The translations under genes were made by a program, and so were the position numbers. DNA of 64,000 nucleotides from C-114 sp963745405 (GTDB lineage Bacteria > Chloroflexota > Limnocylindria > Limnocylindrales > CSP1-4), in NCBI GenBank assembly GCA_963745405.1, contig CAVUWY010000002.1, positions 1,550,001 to 1,614,000 of the forward strand, written 5' to 3'. This document shows positions 8,399-16,941 of the stretch, in pieces. Each line of letters starts with the position of its first letter. Within the stretch, counting starts at the first letter, position 1. Below the pieces are notes generated by a model. That model worked only from the letters and a program-made list of their open reading frames with translations. It ran no database searches and had not been told where the DNA came from.

Positions 8399-9259
8399 TC
8401 AGCGGATCCGCGGGGCCGCGGCTCGCAGCGAGGGCAGCGGGTCGAACACGTCCAGCCGGCGGAAGACGCCGCCCCAGGTCTGGTCGATGAAGAACGGTGC
8501 CCGCAGCTCGAAATGGAGATGGGGGATCGTGCCGGCCGCATCGCCCGTGATCCCGGTCAGGCCGATGATCTGGCCCCGCGTCACTGTCTCGCCGATGGCG
8601 ACCGCGATCTTCGAGAGGTGGGCGTTGATGGCGTAGTAGCCGGGCGACGTCGGTTCCGTGCTGCGGATGACGACCACGTAGCCGTACAGGCTCGGCGCCC
8701 ACGGCCGCCACTTCTTCGCCGGATCGACCACGACGCCGCTGAATGCGGCGAGGACGGGTGTGCCGATCCGCACCTGGATGTCGATGCCATCGTGGGCCCG
8801 AAGCAGCTGGCCGTTCCTGCTCATGCCGCGGACCGACTGGTACGGCAACGGCGCTCCCAGCCGCGGCGCATGCCAGGCCGGCCCGTAGTGTGGCTTCGCG
8901 CTGAGGGGCAGCGGGAAGCCGATCGGCACGACCGTCGCCCGGAGGCGGAAGCCCTTCGCCGTCAGGGGCGCGGAGCCGGGCGGCCTCGCTGCGCTCGACG
9001 GCGACGCCGTGGGCGATCCGGACGCCTGGGGGCTCCCTACGGCCGGCGATACCGGGGGCGGCGATGACGTTCCGCTCGTCCCACCGCTTGCGGTGGGACC
9101 GTCCGATGGGCTTCCCGGTCCGACCGCCAGCGGTCCCGACGGGGCCGGACCGGCTGTTGAGCTCATCCGGGACAGGGCTCCCGCTCCCACCCCGAGGCCG
9201 ATGGCCCCGGCCACGGCGATGACACAGGCCAGTACGAAGAGCGGCGACCACCGCCTCAC
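8399..9259 (-). CDS. M23-family metallopeptidase, membrane-anchored
   Basis: Peptidoglycan endopeptidase of the LytM/M23 type, 286 aa. The N-terminus has one signal-anchor (LFVLACVIAVAGAIGLGVGA), then a Ser/Pro/Gly-rich linker of about 80 residues, then the catalytic domain with the zinc ligands HDGID and HLHFEL. The start is inferred to be the GTG at 9257-9259, which overlaps the TGA of the upstream gene (GTGA); the longer open frame upstream reads as shadow. Third gene of an operon with two membrane proteins. Probably acts in the wall on the outer face of the membrane. Confidence 0.82.
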   Translation of the reverse strand: MRRWSPLFVLACVIAVAGAIGLGVGAGALSRMSSTAGPAPSGPLAVGPGSPSDGPTASGGTSGTSSPPPVSPAVGSPQASGSPTASPSSAARPPGSAPLTAKGFRLRATVVPIGFPLPLSAKPHYGPAWHAPRLGAPLPYQSVRGMSRNGQLLRAHDGIDIQVRIGTPVLAAFSGVVVDPAKKWRPWAPSLYGYVVVIRSTEPTSPGYYAINAHLSKIAVAIGETVTRGQIIGLTGITGDAAGTIPHLHFELRAPFFIDQTWGGVFRRLDVFDPLPSLRAAAPRIR

Positions 9260-9666
9260 CCGCGGTCGCCCGGATCGGACCCCGGTGGGTCCATCGCGGC
9301 GGGCTCGACCTCGCCGGTGCGAGGACCGGGGACGGCCAGCACGACACTCGGCGATTCGCCGGTGGCGGCCGGGACTACCGCCCCGATCGGCGGTCTGGGT
9401 CCGCCGCTCAAGCGGACGTAGGCGAGCGTCAGGCCGGCCGACACGAGGCCGAGCAGGATGACGCCACCGATGGCGAGGCCCGGCGCGCCGACCAGGCCGG
9501 GGCCCTCGCCGGCCGTTCGGGTGTCCCCGCCGGCGTCGGGCGTCGGCTCGGGCGAAGCGGCCCGGGCGACCGCGGGCCCGTGCAGCCCGCCGAGCAGGAG
9601 TGCGCCGACGGCGAGGGCCGCGACCGCGGCGGCGCGTGCGCCGCCGACGGATCCTCGAGGCGTCAT
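9256..9666 (-). CDS. secreted/membrane hypothetical protein, one C-terminal membrane helix
   Basis: 136 aa. An N-terminal signal peptide (AAAVAALAVGALLLGGLHGP, cleavage likely after VARA) is followed by a short Gly/Asp-rich segment, a transmembrane helix near residues 62-82 (LAIGGVILLGLVSAGLTLAY) and a Pro-rich cytosolic tail. No family recognised. It overlaps both neighbours by 4 nt (9256-9259 and 9663-9666), so the three genes are one translationally coupled unit with the M23 peptidase. Confidence 0.65.
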   Translation of the reverse strand: MTPRGSVGGARAAAVAALAVGALLLGGLHGPAVARAASPEPTPDAGGDTRTAGEGPGLVGAPGLAIGGVILLGLVSAGLTLAYVRLSGGPRPPIGAVVPAATGESPSVVLAVPGPRTGEVEPAAMDPPGSDPGDRG

Positions 9667-10379
9667 GCCATGCCCCCCACGACGGCCCAGCCGACGGCGA
9701 CGACCACGAGGACGAGGCCCCCGACGAGCAGCACCGTGGCGAGGACCGGTCGCGCCCGCCGGCCACCGGCGAGGAGGCGCATCGCCTCGTCGGCCTCGAG
9801 CGTCGTGAGGATCAGGGGACGGCTCGATCCGGCCGTCATCGCGACGCCGCCGTCGGCGGCCAGGGTCGGCACGCCGACGACGATGGCGTGCTCCACCGAC
9901 GAGACCTGCTCGACCCGGATGCGGAGGGGCGTGGTCGGCGGCACGTCGGCGGGCGCCCGGTCGGGCGCGTCGGCGGCCGAGCCGACGGCCTCACGGGGGA
10001 TGACGACGAGGCCCTCGTCGAGCGCGTCCGTATCGACGCCGATCGCCACGAGTCCGTCGCGGATCTCGAAGGGGACGGCCTCGCGGGAGGCATCGATCGA
10101 CTCCCAGCGACCCCGCCGGCGGATCTGGAGGCGGCGGCGGCGGAACACGAGGGGGCGATGGTGTTCGTCCTCGAAATCTGTCTCCGAGTCGATCCGCCCC
10201 TCGATGCGGACGTACCGCCCGACCGCCGCGTGGGCGTCGGCGACGGCGGCCTCGACGGCGATCCGTGGCGTGGCCGCCAGCAGACGGCCGAGGCGATACC
10301 CGGGACCGAAGGTCCGCAGCACCACGAGCGCCCCGACGAGCGCGGCCGCGCCGGCGACGGCGAGCACGACCGGAGTCAT
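9663..10379 (-). CDS. two-helix membrane protein, possible GIDE-like domain
   Basis: 238 aa with an N-terminal membrane helix (VVLAVAGAAALVGALVVL) and a C-terminal one (VLATVLLVGGLVLVVVAVGWAV). Between them is a soluble region with RRRLQIRRRGRWES followed by VPFEIRDGLVAIGVD, a layout that recalls the GIDE domain of bacterial relatives of the mitochondrial E3 ligase MUL1; this assignment is tentative and no RING finger is present. First gene of the operon leading to the M23 peptidase. A TATCAT at 10407-10412 (minus strand) could be its -10 element. Confidence 0.55.
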   Translation of the reverse strand: MTPVVLAVAGAAALVGALVVLRTFGPGYRLGRLLAATPRIAVEAAVADAHAAVGRYVRIEGRIDSETDFEDEHHRPLVFRRRRLQIRRRGRWESIDASREAVPFEIRDGLVAIGVDTDALDEGLVVIPREAVGSAADAPDRAPADVPPTTPLRIRVEQVSSVEHAIVVGVPTLAADGGVAMTAGSSRPLILTTLEADEAMRLLAGGRRARPVLATVLLVGGLVLVVVAVGWAVVGGMA

Positions 10380-10579
10380 GGCGCGACCAGGGGGACCACG
10401 GCCGGGATGATATCCCGACGGGCACGGAAAGGCCCGAAGAAACCTACCCGACGCGTGGGCATTGATGCGATCGCTGCCGTTAGCGTGCGCTCGGCCCCTC
10501 CGGGCTGCCCGAACCGTAGTCGCGGCCGCAGGCTGGGGTCAACGGGGTCCGTCCACGATATCCGCAGCCCGACGGCGAG

Positions 10580-10599
10580 TTATCCACCGTTTGTCCACA
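10580..10599 (+). promoter_or_regulatory. two adjacent DnaA-box-like sequences
   Basis: TTATCCACC (10580-10588) and TTGTCCACA (10591-10599) lie in the same orientation 2 nt apart, each one mismatch from TTATCCACA. TTGTCCACA is the preferred box in high-GC actinomycetes. They sit in a 277-bp gap (10380-10656) upstream of the M23 operon that holds no gene. Only two boxes and no AT-rich unwinding segment were seen, so DnaA-controlled transcription or titration is more likely than an origin. Confidence 0.35.
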
Positions 10600-10656
10600 G
10601 TCGGATCGCCGATCCCGAAAAGGTTCATCTCGGGATCCGAAGCAGTCCCTCGCGGT

Positions 10657-11229
10657 TCAGCCGGCCATCCGACCCGTCGCCGGATCGAGAGCGCTCACGC
10701 TGCCGCCGAAGCTCGTGAGGACGAGCCGGCCGCCGACCAGAGCCGCCTCGGCCACGACATCCGAATGCGCCGCGCGCCAGACCACCTCGCCGTCGGCGCC
10801 GATCGCGAACGTCTCGATCTCGGCCTGGACGAGGGCGTGGTCGAGTCGCGGCGAGCCGATGAGGGCCACGATCGGTGAGCCGCTGCGGTGGTGCCAGGCG
10901 AGCATGCCGGTGCGTGCCCCGAACGCATACGTGACGAACCCGTAGCGCACGAGCAGCAGGCCGGCGGTGTCCCAGGCAAGGCCGCTGGGCTCGTCGAAGA
11001 TCGGCGAGGCGAGGCGCACCGTCCAGGCCCCGGCCGGGTGCTCGAGCCGAAGCTCGGCCCGGCACAGGCGATCGGGCTCGGCGGCTACGAGCGGCCCGAG
11101 GTCCTCGAGGGTGCCACCGACCTCCGACAGCGCGAAGACCGCGTCAGCCTCGCCGCTGCCGCCCCAGCGATAGCGGCCGCGGAGGCCGCCCGGATAGTCG
11201 ACGACCGCGCGATGCGGTTCGCTACCCAT
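10657..11229 (-). CDS. hypothetical beta-propeller-like protein
   Basis: 190 aa, soluble, no signal peptide. The C-terminal half contains repeated beta motifs of the PQQ-like type (YGFVTYAFGARTGMLAW, then EIETFAIGADGEVVW and LVLTSFGGSVSALDPATG), suggesting a partial or small propeller-like fold. Family not recognised. It lies 15 nt downstream of the YbaK-like gene and reads the same way, so the two may be cotranscribed. Confidence 0.6.
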   Translation of the reverse strand: MGSEPHRAVVDYPGGLRGRYRWGGSGEADAVFALSEVGGTLEDLGPLVAAEPDRLCRAELRLEHPAGAWTVRLASPIFDEPSGLAWDTAGLLLVRYGFVTYAFGARTGMLAWHHRSGSPIVALIGSPRLDHALVQAEIETFAIGADGEVVWRAAHSDVVAEAALVGGRLVLTSFGGSVSALDPATGRMAG

Positions 11230-11244
11230 CGTGGCGCGTCCGGC

Positions 11245-11847
11245 TCAGGCGCCGGCCCCTCGCGACGCCGACCCCTCGAGCCCGGCCGCCGTCTCGCCAC
11301 CGCCCGTGCCGGCGCGCGCCTCGGGGTCCGTCGCCGACGGATCCGCCGGCGTCTCGGCGATGGGCGCGACCATGGCGTTGGCGAGTGTCCGCAGGGTCCC
11401 CGGTGACACGGGGAAGACGGCGTTGTCGGTCCCGGCGGCAGCCCATACGACCGGGAACCGCCCGAGGTCGGGATCCATGACCACCCGCATCGGCCGGCGA
11501 TGGCCGATCGGCGGGATGCCGCCGATGACGAAGCCGGTCAGGTCGTTCGCCTCGCGTGCAGAGGCTCGCCGGATGTCGCGCTCACCGGTCACCGCCGCCA
11601 GGCGGGCGAGGTCGACCCGATTCGGTCCAGACACGAGACAGAGGATCGGCTCCAGGTCGTTGTCGGCCTCGGGGGCGACGAAGACCAGCGACTTGACGAT
11701 CTGGCCGAGCTCGGCGGAGACGGCGGCGGCCGCATCGGCCGCGGTATGCGTCGTCTCGGGGAAGACCCGGATCTCGAGGGTCACGCCCTTACGGGCTGCC
11801 GCGTCGAGCACGCGCTGGATGGCCGGGTGCGCGTCTCCATCGGGCAC
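11245..11847 (-). CDS. YbaK/EbsC (ProX-type) aminoacyl-tRNA deacylase-domain protein
   Basis: 200 aa; residues 5-165 fit the YbaK domain (KSLVFVAPEADND, then LARLAAVTGERDIRRASARE and GGIPPIGHRRPMRVVMDP), a fold that hydrolyses mischarged Cys-/Pro-tRNA or related esters. The last 35 residues are an Ala/Gly/Glu-rich tail without homology. The start is a GTG (11845-11847) preceded by TAGACT on the minus strand (11854-11859) with a 6-nt gap, so it is probably leaderless. Divergent from the HAD gene at 11911. The tRNA substrate cannot be predicted. Confidence 0.85.
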   Translation of the reverse strand: MPDGDAHPAIQRVLDAAARKGVTLEIRVFPETTHTAADAAAAVSAELGQIVKSLVFVAPEADNDLEPILCLVSGPNRVDLARLAAVTGERDIRRASAREANDLTGFVIGGIPPIGHRRPMRVVMDPDLGRFPVVWAAAGTDNAVFPVSPGTLRTLANAMVAPIAETPADPSATDPEARAGTGGGETAAGLEGSASRGAGA

Positions 11848-11910
11848 CGGCCGAGTCTAGCACCGGCCTCAGCGCCGGGGCCGGCCCCTCGCCGGCGGTA
11901 GGATGCGGCC

Positions 11911-12585
11911 ATGGAGGCGGCCCTCTTCGACTGGGACGGAACGCTCGTCGACACATTGCCCGGGCTCTACCGGGCGAACGTGGCCGTCATGTCCTCGTTC
12001 GGGCTGCCGTTCGACGAGGCCGCCTATCGTCGCCATTACACGCCCGACTGGCGAGCGATGTATCGGGACCTCGGGATCCCCGCCGACCGGCTCGACGAGG
12101 CGAACGACCGCTGGCTGGTCGCCTACGAGAACGGACCGCCGGCGGTCATGTTCGACGGGGTCGTCGATTCGCTCGAGCGGCTGGTGCGGGCCGGCCGCCG
12201 CCTCGGGCTCGTCACGGCCGGCCACCGGTCTGTCGTCGAGCCGCAGTTCGCCGCCCACGGACTCGACGCCATGTTCGAGGTGGTCGTCTACGGCGACGAT
12301 CTGGCGGTCCACAAGCCCGATCCCGCCCCGCTCCTCCGGGCGCTCGGCGGGCTCGGACTCGCCGAGCGGCCGGCCGCCGCGGCCTACGTCGGCGACGTCC
12401 CGGACGACATGCGGATGGCCCGGGCCGTGGGAGCGCACGCGGTCGGGATCGTGTCCGCTCTCAGCGACGAGCGCGATCTCCTCCTCGCCGGGGCGGCAGA
12501 GGTCGCCATATCCGTGTCGGAGTGGGTCGACCGCGCGCTCGGCATCATGCGGACGGACCGCTCGCCGCGCGCGCCGGCGGTCTGA
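11911..12585 (+). CDS. HAD-family phosphatase (phosphoglycolate phosphatase-like)
   Basis: 224-aa HAD-superfamily hydrolase. Motif I is DWDGT at residues 7-11 (nucleophile Asp7, acid Asp9), with a helical cap of about 60 residues, motif II in GLVTAGH, the lysine in VVVYGDDLAVHKPDP and motif III in YVGDVPDDMRMA. This layout fits the Gph/pyrophosphatase PpaX subfamily; the real substrate is unknown. TAGGAT (11899-11904) ends 6 nt before the ATG, and there is no Shine-Dalgarno sequence, so translation is probably leaderless. First of three tightly spaced genes (HAD, TPK, peroxiredoxin). Confidence 0.88.
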   Translation: MEAALFDWDGTLVDTLPGLYRANVAVMSSFGLPFDEAAYRRHYTPDWRAMYRDLGIPADRLDEANDRWLVAYENGPPAVMFDGVVDSLERLVRAGRRLGLVTAGHRSVVEPQFAAHGLDAMFEVVVYGDDLAVHKPDPAPLLRALGGLGLAERPAAAAYVGDVPDDMRMARAVGAHAVGIVSALSDERDLLLAGAAEVAISVSEWVDRALGIMRTDRSPRAPAV

Positions 12586-12588
12586 ATC

Positions 12589-13335
12589 GTGGCGACCGTC
12601 GGGCCGCTCGCTCCGGGTCTCCGGGCCCTCATCGTCGCCGATGGCGATCCGGTCGAGTCGACGGCGCTCGACGCCGCGTGGCCGGGCTGGTCCGACGGGA
12701 TCCGCCTCGTCGTCGCCGCCGACGGGGGCGCCCGACTCGCCGAACGTCTCGTCCCCGGCCTGCCCGGCGGCGACCCGTCGGACGGCGATCTGCCGGGCGG
12801 CGGTCGCCTGATCGATCTCATCGTCGGTGACGGCGACTCCCTGGGGGACGACGAGCTCGCCCGCTTCGCCGCGGCTGGTATCCCGATCGAGCGGTCGCCG
12901 GCCGCCAAGGACGAATCGGACACCGAACTGGCCGTTCGTGCCGCCGTCCGGCTGGGCGCGACCGACCTCGTCATCGTCGGCGCCCTCGGTGGCCGATCGG
13001 ACCATGCGATCGCCAACCTCGGCCTGCTCGCCGCTCCGTGGCTCGACGGCCGGCCCTGCGTCATCGTCGACGCGACGACGCGGGTGACGCTGCTCAGCGG
13101 ACCGGCCGAACGCGAGTTCCGCGGCCGCACGGGAGACGTGGTCTCACTGCTGCCGCTCGGTGACGGGGTCGACGGCGTGACGACGGCCGGCCTCGCCTAC
13201 CCGCTCGCCGACGAGGCCCTGCCGTTCGGCCCGGCACGGGGCCTGTCGAACGTCCGCACGGTCCCGTTGGCCACGGTCTCCGTCCGGCAGGGCCGGCTGC
13301 TCGTGGTGGAGACCCCTGCTACGCTGGCGACATGA
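12589..13335 (+). CDS. thiamine pyrophosphokinase
   Basis: Transfers pyrophosphate from ATP to thiamine to make thiamine diphosphate. Typical TPK motifs: VVAADGGARL, LIVGDGDSLG (Mg/ATP-binding acidic residues), AAKDESDTELAV and GGRSDHAIANLGLL. 248 aa, normal length. It starts with GTG 3 nt after the HAD stop, and its end overlaps the peroxiredoxin ATG (13332-13335). The segment PGGDPSDGDLPGGGR is a low-complexity insertion. No TPP riboswitch is visible upstream, so it probably salvages thiamine under the HAD promoter. Confidence 0.9.
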   Translation: MATVGPLAPGLRALIVADGDPVESTALDAAWPGWSDGIRLVVAADGGARLAERLVPGLPGGDPSDGDLPGGGRLIDLIVGDGDSLGDDELARFAAAGIPIERSPAAKDESDTELAVRAAVRLGATDLVIVGALGGRSDHAIANLGLLAAPWLDGRPCVIVDATTRVTLLSGPAEREFRGRTGDVVSLLPLGDGVDGVTTAGLAYPLADEALPFGPARGLSNVRTVPLATVSVRQGRLLVVETPATLAT

Positions 13336-13817
13336 CCGTGCCCGCCGTGGGCGACCTCGCTCCCGAGGTCGCCCTGCCCGACGACGAAGGGCGGATCCAC
13401 CGGCTCGCCGACCGGCGCGGCGGCTGGACCCTCGTCTACTTCTACCCCGAGGACGACACCCCCGGCTGCACCACCGAGGCGTGCCAGTTCCGCGACCTCC
13501 ATCCGGCGATCTCCGGCGAGGGCCTCGAGGTGTGGGGCCTCAGTCCCGACGACGCCGCGAGCCACGCCAGGTTCCGGGCCAAGTTCGAGCTCCCCTTCAC
13601 CCTCCTCGTCGACGAGGGCCACACGGTCGCCGACGCGTATGGCGCGTGGGCGGTCAAGAAGAACTATGGCCGCGAATACCTGGGAATCGTCAGATCGAGC
13701 TTCCTCGTCGGGCCCGACGGACGGATCGCCCACGTCTGGCCGCGGGTGAAGGCCGATGGCCACGCCGCGGCGGTGCTCGAGACCTACCGCGCGCTGCGCG
13801 ACGCCTCGGCGGCCTGA
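13332..13817 (+). CDS. peroxiredoxin, BCP/PrxQ type
   Basis: Thiol peroxidase that reduces hydrogen peroxide and organic peroxides. The peroxidatic Cys46 and the resolving Cys51 are in PGCTTEACQFRD, the five-residue spacing of atypical 2-Cys PrxQ. 161 aa, normal length, no signal peptide. ATGA overlap with the TPK gene; in addition TACGCT (13320-13325) lies 6 nt before the ATG, so an internal leaderless promoter may let it be expressed separately. A strong hairpin follows at 13866-13901. Confidence 0.92.
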   Translation: MTVPAVGDLAPEVALPDDEGRIHRLADRRGGWTLVYFYPEDDTPGCTTEACQFRDLHPAISGEGLEVWGLSPDDAASHARFRAKFELPFTLLVDEGHTVADAYGAWAVKKNYGREYLGIVRSSFLVGPDGRIAHVWPRVKADGHAAAVLETYRALRDASAA

Positions 13818-13865
13818 GGAGGGTCGGGTGGCGCCCACGGCACGTGCCGGTCGGCGGGGCCGAAG

Positions 13866-13901
13866 GAGGCTTCGCGCGTGGGGGGAGACGAGCGAAGCCT
13901 C
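13866..13901 (+). terminator. hairpin between peroxiredoxin and PIG-L genes
   Basis: Perfect 10-bp inverted repeat GAGGCTTCGC (13866-13875) and GCGAAGCCTC (13892-13901) with a 16-nt purine-rich loop. There is no T-tract. It ends only 24 nt before the next start codon, so it could terminate the upstream operon or act as a leader structure. Confidence 0.45.
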
Positions 13902-13925
13902 GGCCGCGATGCTAACCGAGCGCTG

Positions 13926-14741
13926 ATGGCGCTGCAACATCCGGAGACGACCGCGCCCCACGACTGGCGGCCCGACCGATTCATGGTCGTCGTCGCCCAT
14001 CCGGACGATGCCGATTTCGGGCCCGCCGCGACGGCGGCGGCGTGGATCGACGGCGGCTCCGTCGGCTGGCTCGTCTGCTGCACGAGCGGCGATGCCGGGG
14101 GCGAGGATCCCGACTTCGATCCGCTCGTCCTCGCCGCCACGAGGGAGACCGAGCAGCGGGTCGCGGCGACGGTCGTCGGCTATGCCGGGGTGAGCTTCCT
14201 CCATCAGCCGGACGGCGCCATGGCCAACGACCTCGCGCTGCGGGAGCTGCTCGTCCGCGAGATCCGCGCCTTCCGGCCCGACGCGGTCCTCTGCAACGAC
14301 CCCGAGATGGTCTTCTGGTCGGACGGCGGCGTGAACCACACGGACCACCGGACGGCCGGCATCGCCGCGGTCGACGCGGTCTACCCCGCGGCCCGCAACC
14401 CGATGGCCTTCCCGTGGCTGGTCCGGGAGGGCCTCGAGGCCCACCGCGTCAGCCGCCTGTACCTCTTCTGGACCGAGCATGCGAACGCCTGGGTCGACGT
14501 CTCGGCCACCCTCGCGCGGAAGGTCGAAGCGCTCCGGGCCCACGCGAGCCAGATCTCCGATCCTGACGGCCTCGCCCAGCGGATGCGCGAGTGGGGGGCG
14601 GACGACGGGGCCCGGATCGGGGTCGCCTCGGCCGAGGCGTTCCGCCTGGTCGTCATCGACGACGAGGACGAGGATGGGCAGGACGACTCCGGGTCAGGCA
14701 GCCCCACCGCCGAGGCCGATCCGGAGGTGACGCGGGACTGA
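13926..14741 (+). CDS. PIG-L/LmbE-family N-acetylglucosaminide-type deacetylase
   Basis: 271 aa. The metal-binding motif AHPDDADFG near the N-terminus and the partner histidine in NHTDHRTAG define the PIG-L fold, which deacetylates GlcNAc-type substrates (MshB, BshB and relatives). The tail (about 25 residues) is Asp/Glu-rich and disordered. The open frame extends back to 13878, but the ATG at 13926 is adjacent to the conserved domain; the longer version would start inside the hairpin. It converges with the coiled-coil gene, the stops only 2 nt apart. Whether it serves a thiol cofactor or sugar modification is unknown. Confidence 0.85.
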   Translation: MALQHPETTAPHDWRPDRFMVVVAHPDDADFGPAATAAAWIDGGSVGWLVCCTSGDAGGEDPDFDPLVLAATRETEQRVAATVVGYAGVSFLHQPDGAMANDLALRELLVREIRAFRPDAVLCNDPEMVFWSDGGVNHTDHRTAGIAAVDAVYPAARNPMAFPWLVREGLEAHRVSRLYLFWTEHANAWVDVSATLARKVEALRAHASQISDPDGLAQRMREWGADDGARIGVASAEAFRLVVIDDEDEDGQDDSGSGSPTAEADPEVTRD

Positions 14742-14743
14742 GG

Positions 14744-16711
14744 TCAGGCCGGCTCGATGAGCAGCGGCCGGACGCGTCCCCAGTTGTTCCACAGATCGGC
14801 CAGTCCGTCCGCGCGTCGGCCGAGGAGCGTCACCAGCTCGCCGAGGGTGAGGCCGGAGGCGGCTCCGACGATGTACTCGTCGGCCGACACCTTCACCTCA
14901 CGGAAGAGGTTGCCGCGCTCCTCCTCGGTCGGCCAGCGACGGACCCGCATCGGGTCGAGGCCCGCGTAGCCGAGCGCGAGGGACAGCTCACGTTGGCTCG
15001 GCACGCGATCGTCGGCGAACCCGCCGAGCCCGTCGAAGCGGAAGCCCAGGGAGGAGAGGGCCAGGGCGACGTCGCGGTCCTGCGATTGGTCGAACGGACC
15101 CCAGAACGGATGCTCGAGCGGGAACTGGAACTCGCACGCCTCGATGGCCCGGGCGACGATCGCGTCGACGAGTTCGCTGAGCTCGAGCTGCCAGCGGCGC
15201 TGCTCGGCCACATCATCGGCCGCGAGCGCCACGACGACCCGTTGCATCGTGTCGCGGTCGCCGGCCAGCAAGCGGACGATGGCCGGCCGGCCCCGGGCGG
15301 CCGCCGCCGTGAGCGCGTCCTCCTCTTCCTCCGTCGCGATGCGCGTACCGACGACGCCGGCGGGCGCGCCGGTCGCGGCCGCTGCGGCGACCGGGACTTC
15401 GTCGGGTGCCTCGTCCGGTCCGAGCGAGGGCGCGAGGGGCATGTGGGCGGCCGACCGGCGACTGACGGTCTCCTCGCAGTCGGCCAGCACCTGACGGGCG
15501 ATCTGGCACGACTCCTGGGCCGATTCGGCCTGCACGCGGGCCGCGTCCGCCTCGAGGGTCAGCCGTTCGATACCCGCCATCGCGTCGGCGGCGGCTGCCT
15601 GCTCCCGGGCCAGATCGGCGGCCGCCTCGCGGGCGTCCTCGTTGATCCGGTTGATCTCCTGCAGCCACGTCCGGGCGGCGGTCTCGACCTCCTCCCGCGA
15701 ACCGGCTCTCGAGCGATCGTTGCGGAAGGTCCGCTGGGCCGCGTCCTTGGCCGCTCGCTGGGCCCGGGGATCCGCGATCGTCGCGGCCTGGGTCGCGTTG
15801 GCAGCATGGGTGTCGTAGGCGCGCTGGGCCTCGCGAAGGGCTTCGGCGGAGGAGTCGGCTGCCATACGGAGGCGATCGGCGAGGGCGCAGCGGTCGTCGA
15901 CGACCCGTCGCTGGTCGGCGCAGGGGGCGGCATCGGGCTGTCCGGAGCCAGTGGCGGTCCCACTGCCGACTGGGTCGGCGCCGCCGCCACTCGTCGCCCG
16001 GATCTCGGTTGAGGTGTCCTCCATCGGCTCAAGCTCCCGCGGCGCGCTCGGACGTTGGTCCGTCATCGTCGCCGTTCGGGCGCCGTTCGTCGAGGCCCTT
16101 CGAGCCGCCCTCGTGCCGGGAGCGGCGCGGCGACGCACCGCCCGTTCGAGGACAGCGACGCCCGTCACCGCCGAGGCGATGCGGGACCTGGTGGCGGGAG
16201 TGCCCGTGGCCGGAGGGCTGCCGGCCGTGGTGCCCGTTGTTGGTCCGCGTGCGACCGCCGAGGCTCGTTCGGCGGGGTCGGGTCGGTCGGCAGCAGGATC
16301 CGGGCGGACCGTCGCCATGTCGCCCTGGATGGCCGCTAGCACCGGGTCGGCACCCGACGCCACCTCGATCCCGACCGGATACCGCACAGGTGTTCGAGGG
16401 ACGGGCCGGCCGGACGGGGTGGGAAGGGGCGCGACACGGCCGTTCTCGGCGACCCGTTCCTGGGGCATCCGGGTGATCCGCGGGACCTGCGAGGTGTCGG
16501 CGGGTCCGCCGGCCGCGGGGGCGCGGTCGGTTTCGAACGGGTCGCCGGAGAGAGTCGCAGCCCGGCGCCGGGGGATCGCATCGTGCGTGATCGTGAGGCG
16601 GACTTCGCGAGCGGCGGCGGGACGGGATCGCGTCACCGCCAGGATCGCGGCGCCGGCCGGGACCCCGAGGAGGATCCCCAGCGCCAGGAATGCGAACTCG
16701 CTTCCGATCAA
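14744..16711 (-). CDS. large membrane-anchored coiled-coil hypothetical protein
   Basis: 655 aa. One N-terminal membrane helix (FAFLALGILLGVPAGAAILAV), then about 250 residues of Pro/Arg/Thr-rich disordered sequence, a long Ala/Gln/Arg-rich coiled coil (roughly 280-420) with cysteines at regular spots (APCADQRRVVDDRCALADRL), another linker and a folded helical C-terminal domain (about 470-655) ending in LTLGELVTLLGRRADGLADL. The start is TTG (16709-16711) with GGAGGG 5 nt upstream. No family recognised; the overall design resembles a cytosolic scaffold hung from the membrane. Confidence 0.65.
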   Translation of the reverse strand: MIGSEFAFLALGILLGVPAGAAILAVTRSRPAAAREVRLTITHDAIPRRRAATLSGDPFETDRAPAAGGPADTSQVPRITRMPQERVAENGRVAPLPTPSGRPVPRTPVRYPVGIEVASGADPVLAAIQGDMATVRPDPAADRPDPAERASAVARGPTTGTTAGSPPATGTPATRSRIASAVTGVAVLERAVRRRAAPGTRAARRASTNGARTATMTDQRPSAPRELEPMEDTSTEIRATSGGGADPVGSGTATGSGQPDAAPCADQRRVVDDRCALADRLRMAADSSAEALREAQRAYDTHAANATQAATIADPRAQRAAKDAAQRTFRNDRSRAGSREEVETAARTWLQEINRINEDAREAAADLAREQAAAADAMAGIERLTLEADAARVQAESAQESCQIARQVLADCEETVSRRSAAHMPLAPSLGPDEAPDEVPVAAAAATGAPAGVVGTRIATEEEEDALTAAAARGRPAIVRLLAGDRDTMQRVVVALAADDVAEQRRWQLELSELVDAIVARAIEACEFQFPLEHPFWGPFDQSQDRDVALALSSLGFRFDGLGGFADDRVPSQRELSLALGYAGLDPMRVRRWPTEEERGNLFREVKVSADEYIVGAASGLTLGELVTLLGRRADGLADLWNNWGRVRPLLIEPA

Positions 16712-16845
16712 CGCGGCCCTCCGCGGACGGCCGGCCCGATGGTGTTCGTGTCGGCGTCCCGGGGAAAAAGCGTAGCTGCCGGCATCGGCAGCGTCAACCC
16801 GCGGCGCGCACGCTCGCGCCCGGAGTGGTTCCGCCGCTCGCGCCT

Positions 16846-16875
16846 TTGCGCCGTTTCCGGCCCGGATGGTAAATT
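16846..16875 (+). promoter_or_regulatory. promoter of the cytochrome b/Rieske operon
   Basis: TTGCGC (16846-16851) and TAAATT (16870-16875) with an 18-nt spacer. TAAATT is notably AT-rich for this DNA. Transcription would begin near 16882, giving a 60-nt leader with the purine-rich AGGAGAGG ribosome-binding site at 16922-16929. Confidence 0.45.
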
Positions 16876-16941
16876 CGGCCTCGGCGCCACGCGCCGCGTT
16901 CCTGCTTCCGATCAGCTCCGCAGGAGAGGCTCGTCCCCCTC

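Noticed and set aside
10380..10656. Chromosome origin
   Set aside because: Only two DnaA-like boxes, no AT-rich unwinding region, and no dnaA, dnaN or gyr genes nearby.
12589..12700. TPP riboswitch for thiamine pyrophosphokinase
   Set aside because: Gene starts 3 nt after the HAD stop and no THI-box core (CUGAGA, ACCUGAUC) is visible upstream.
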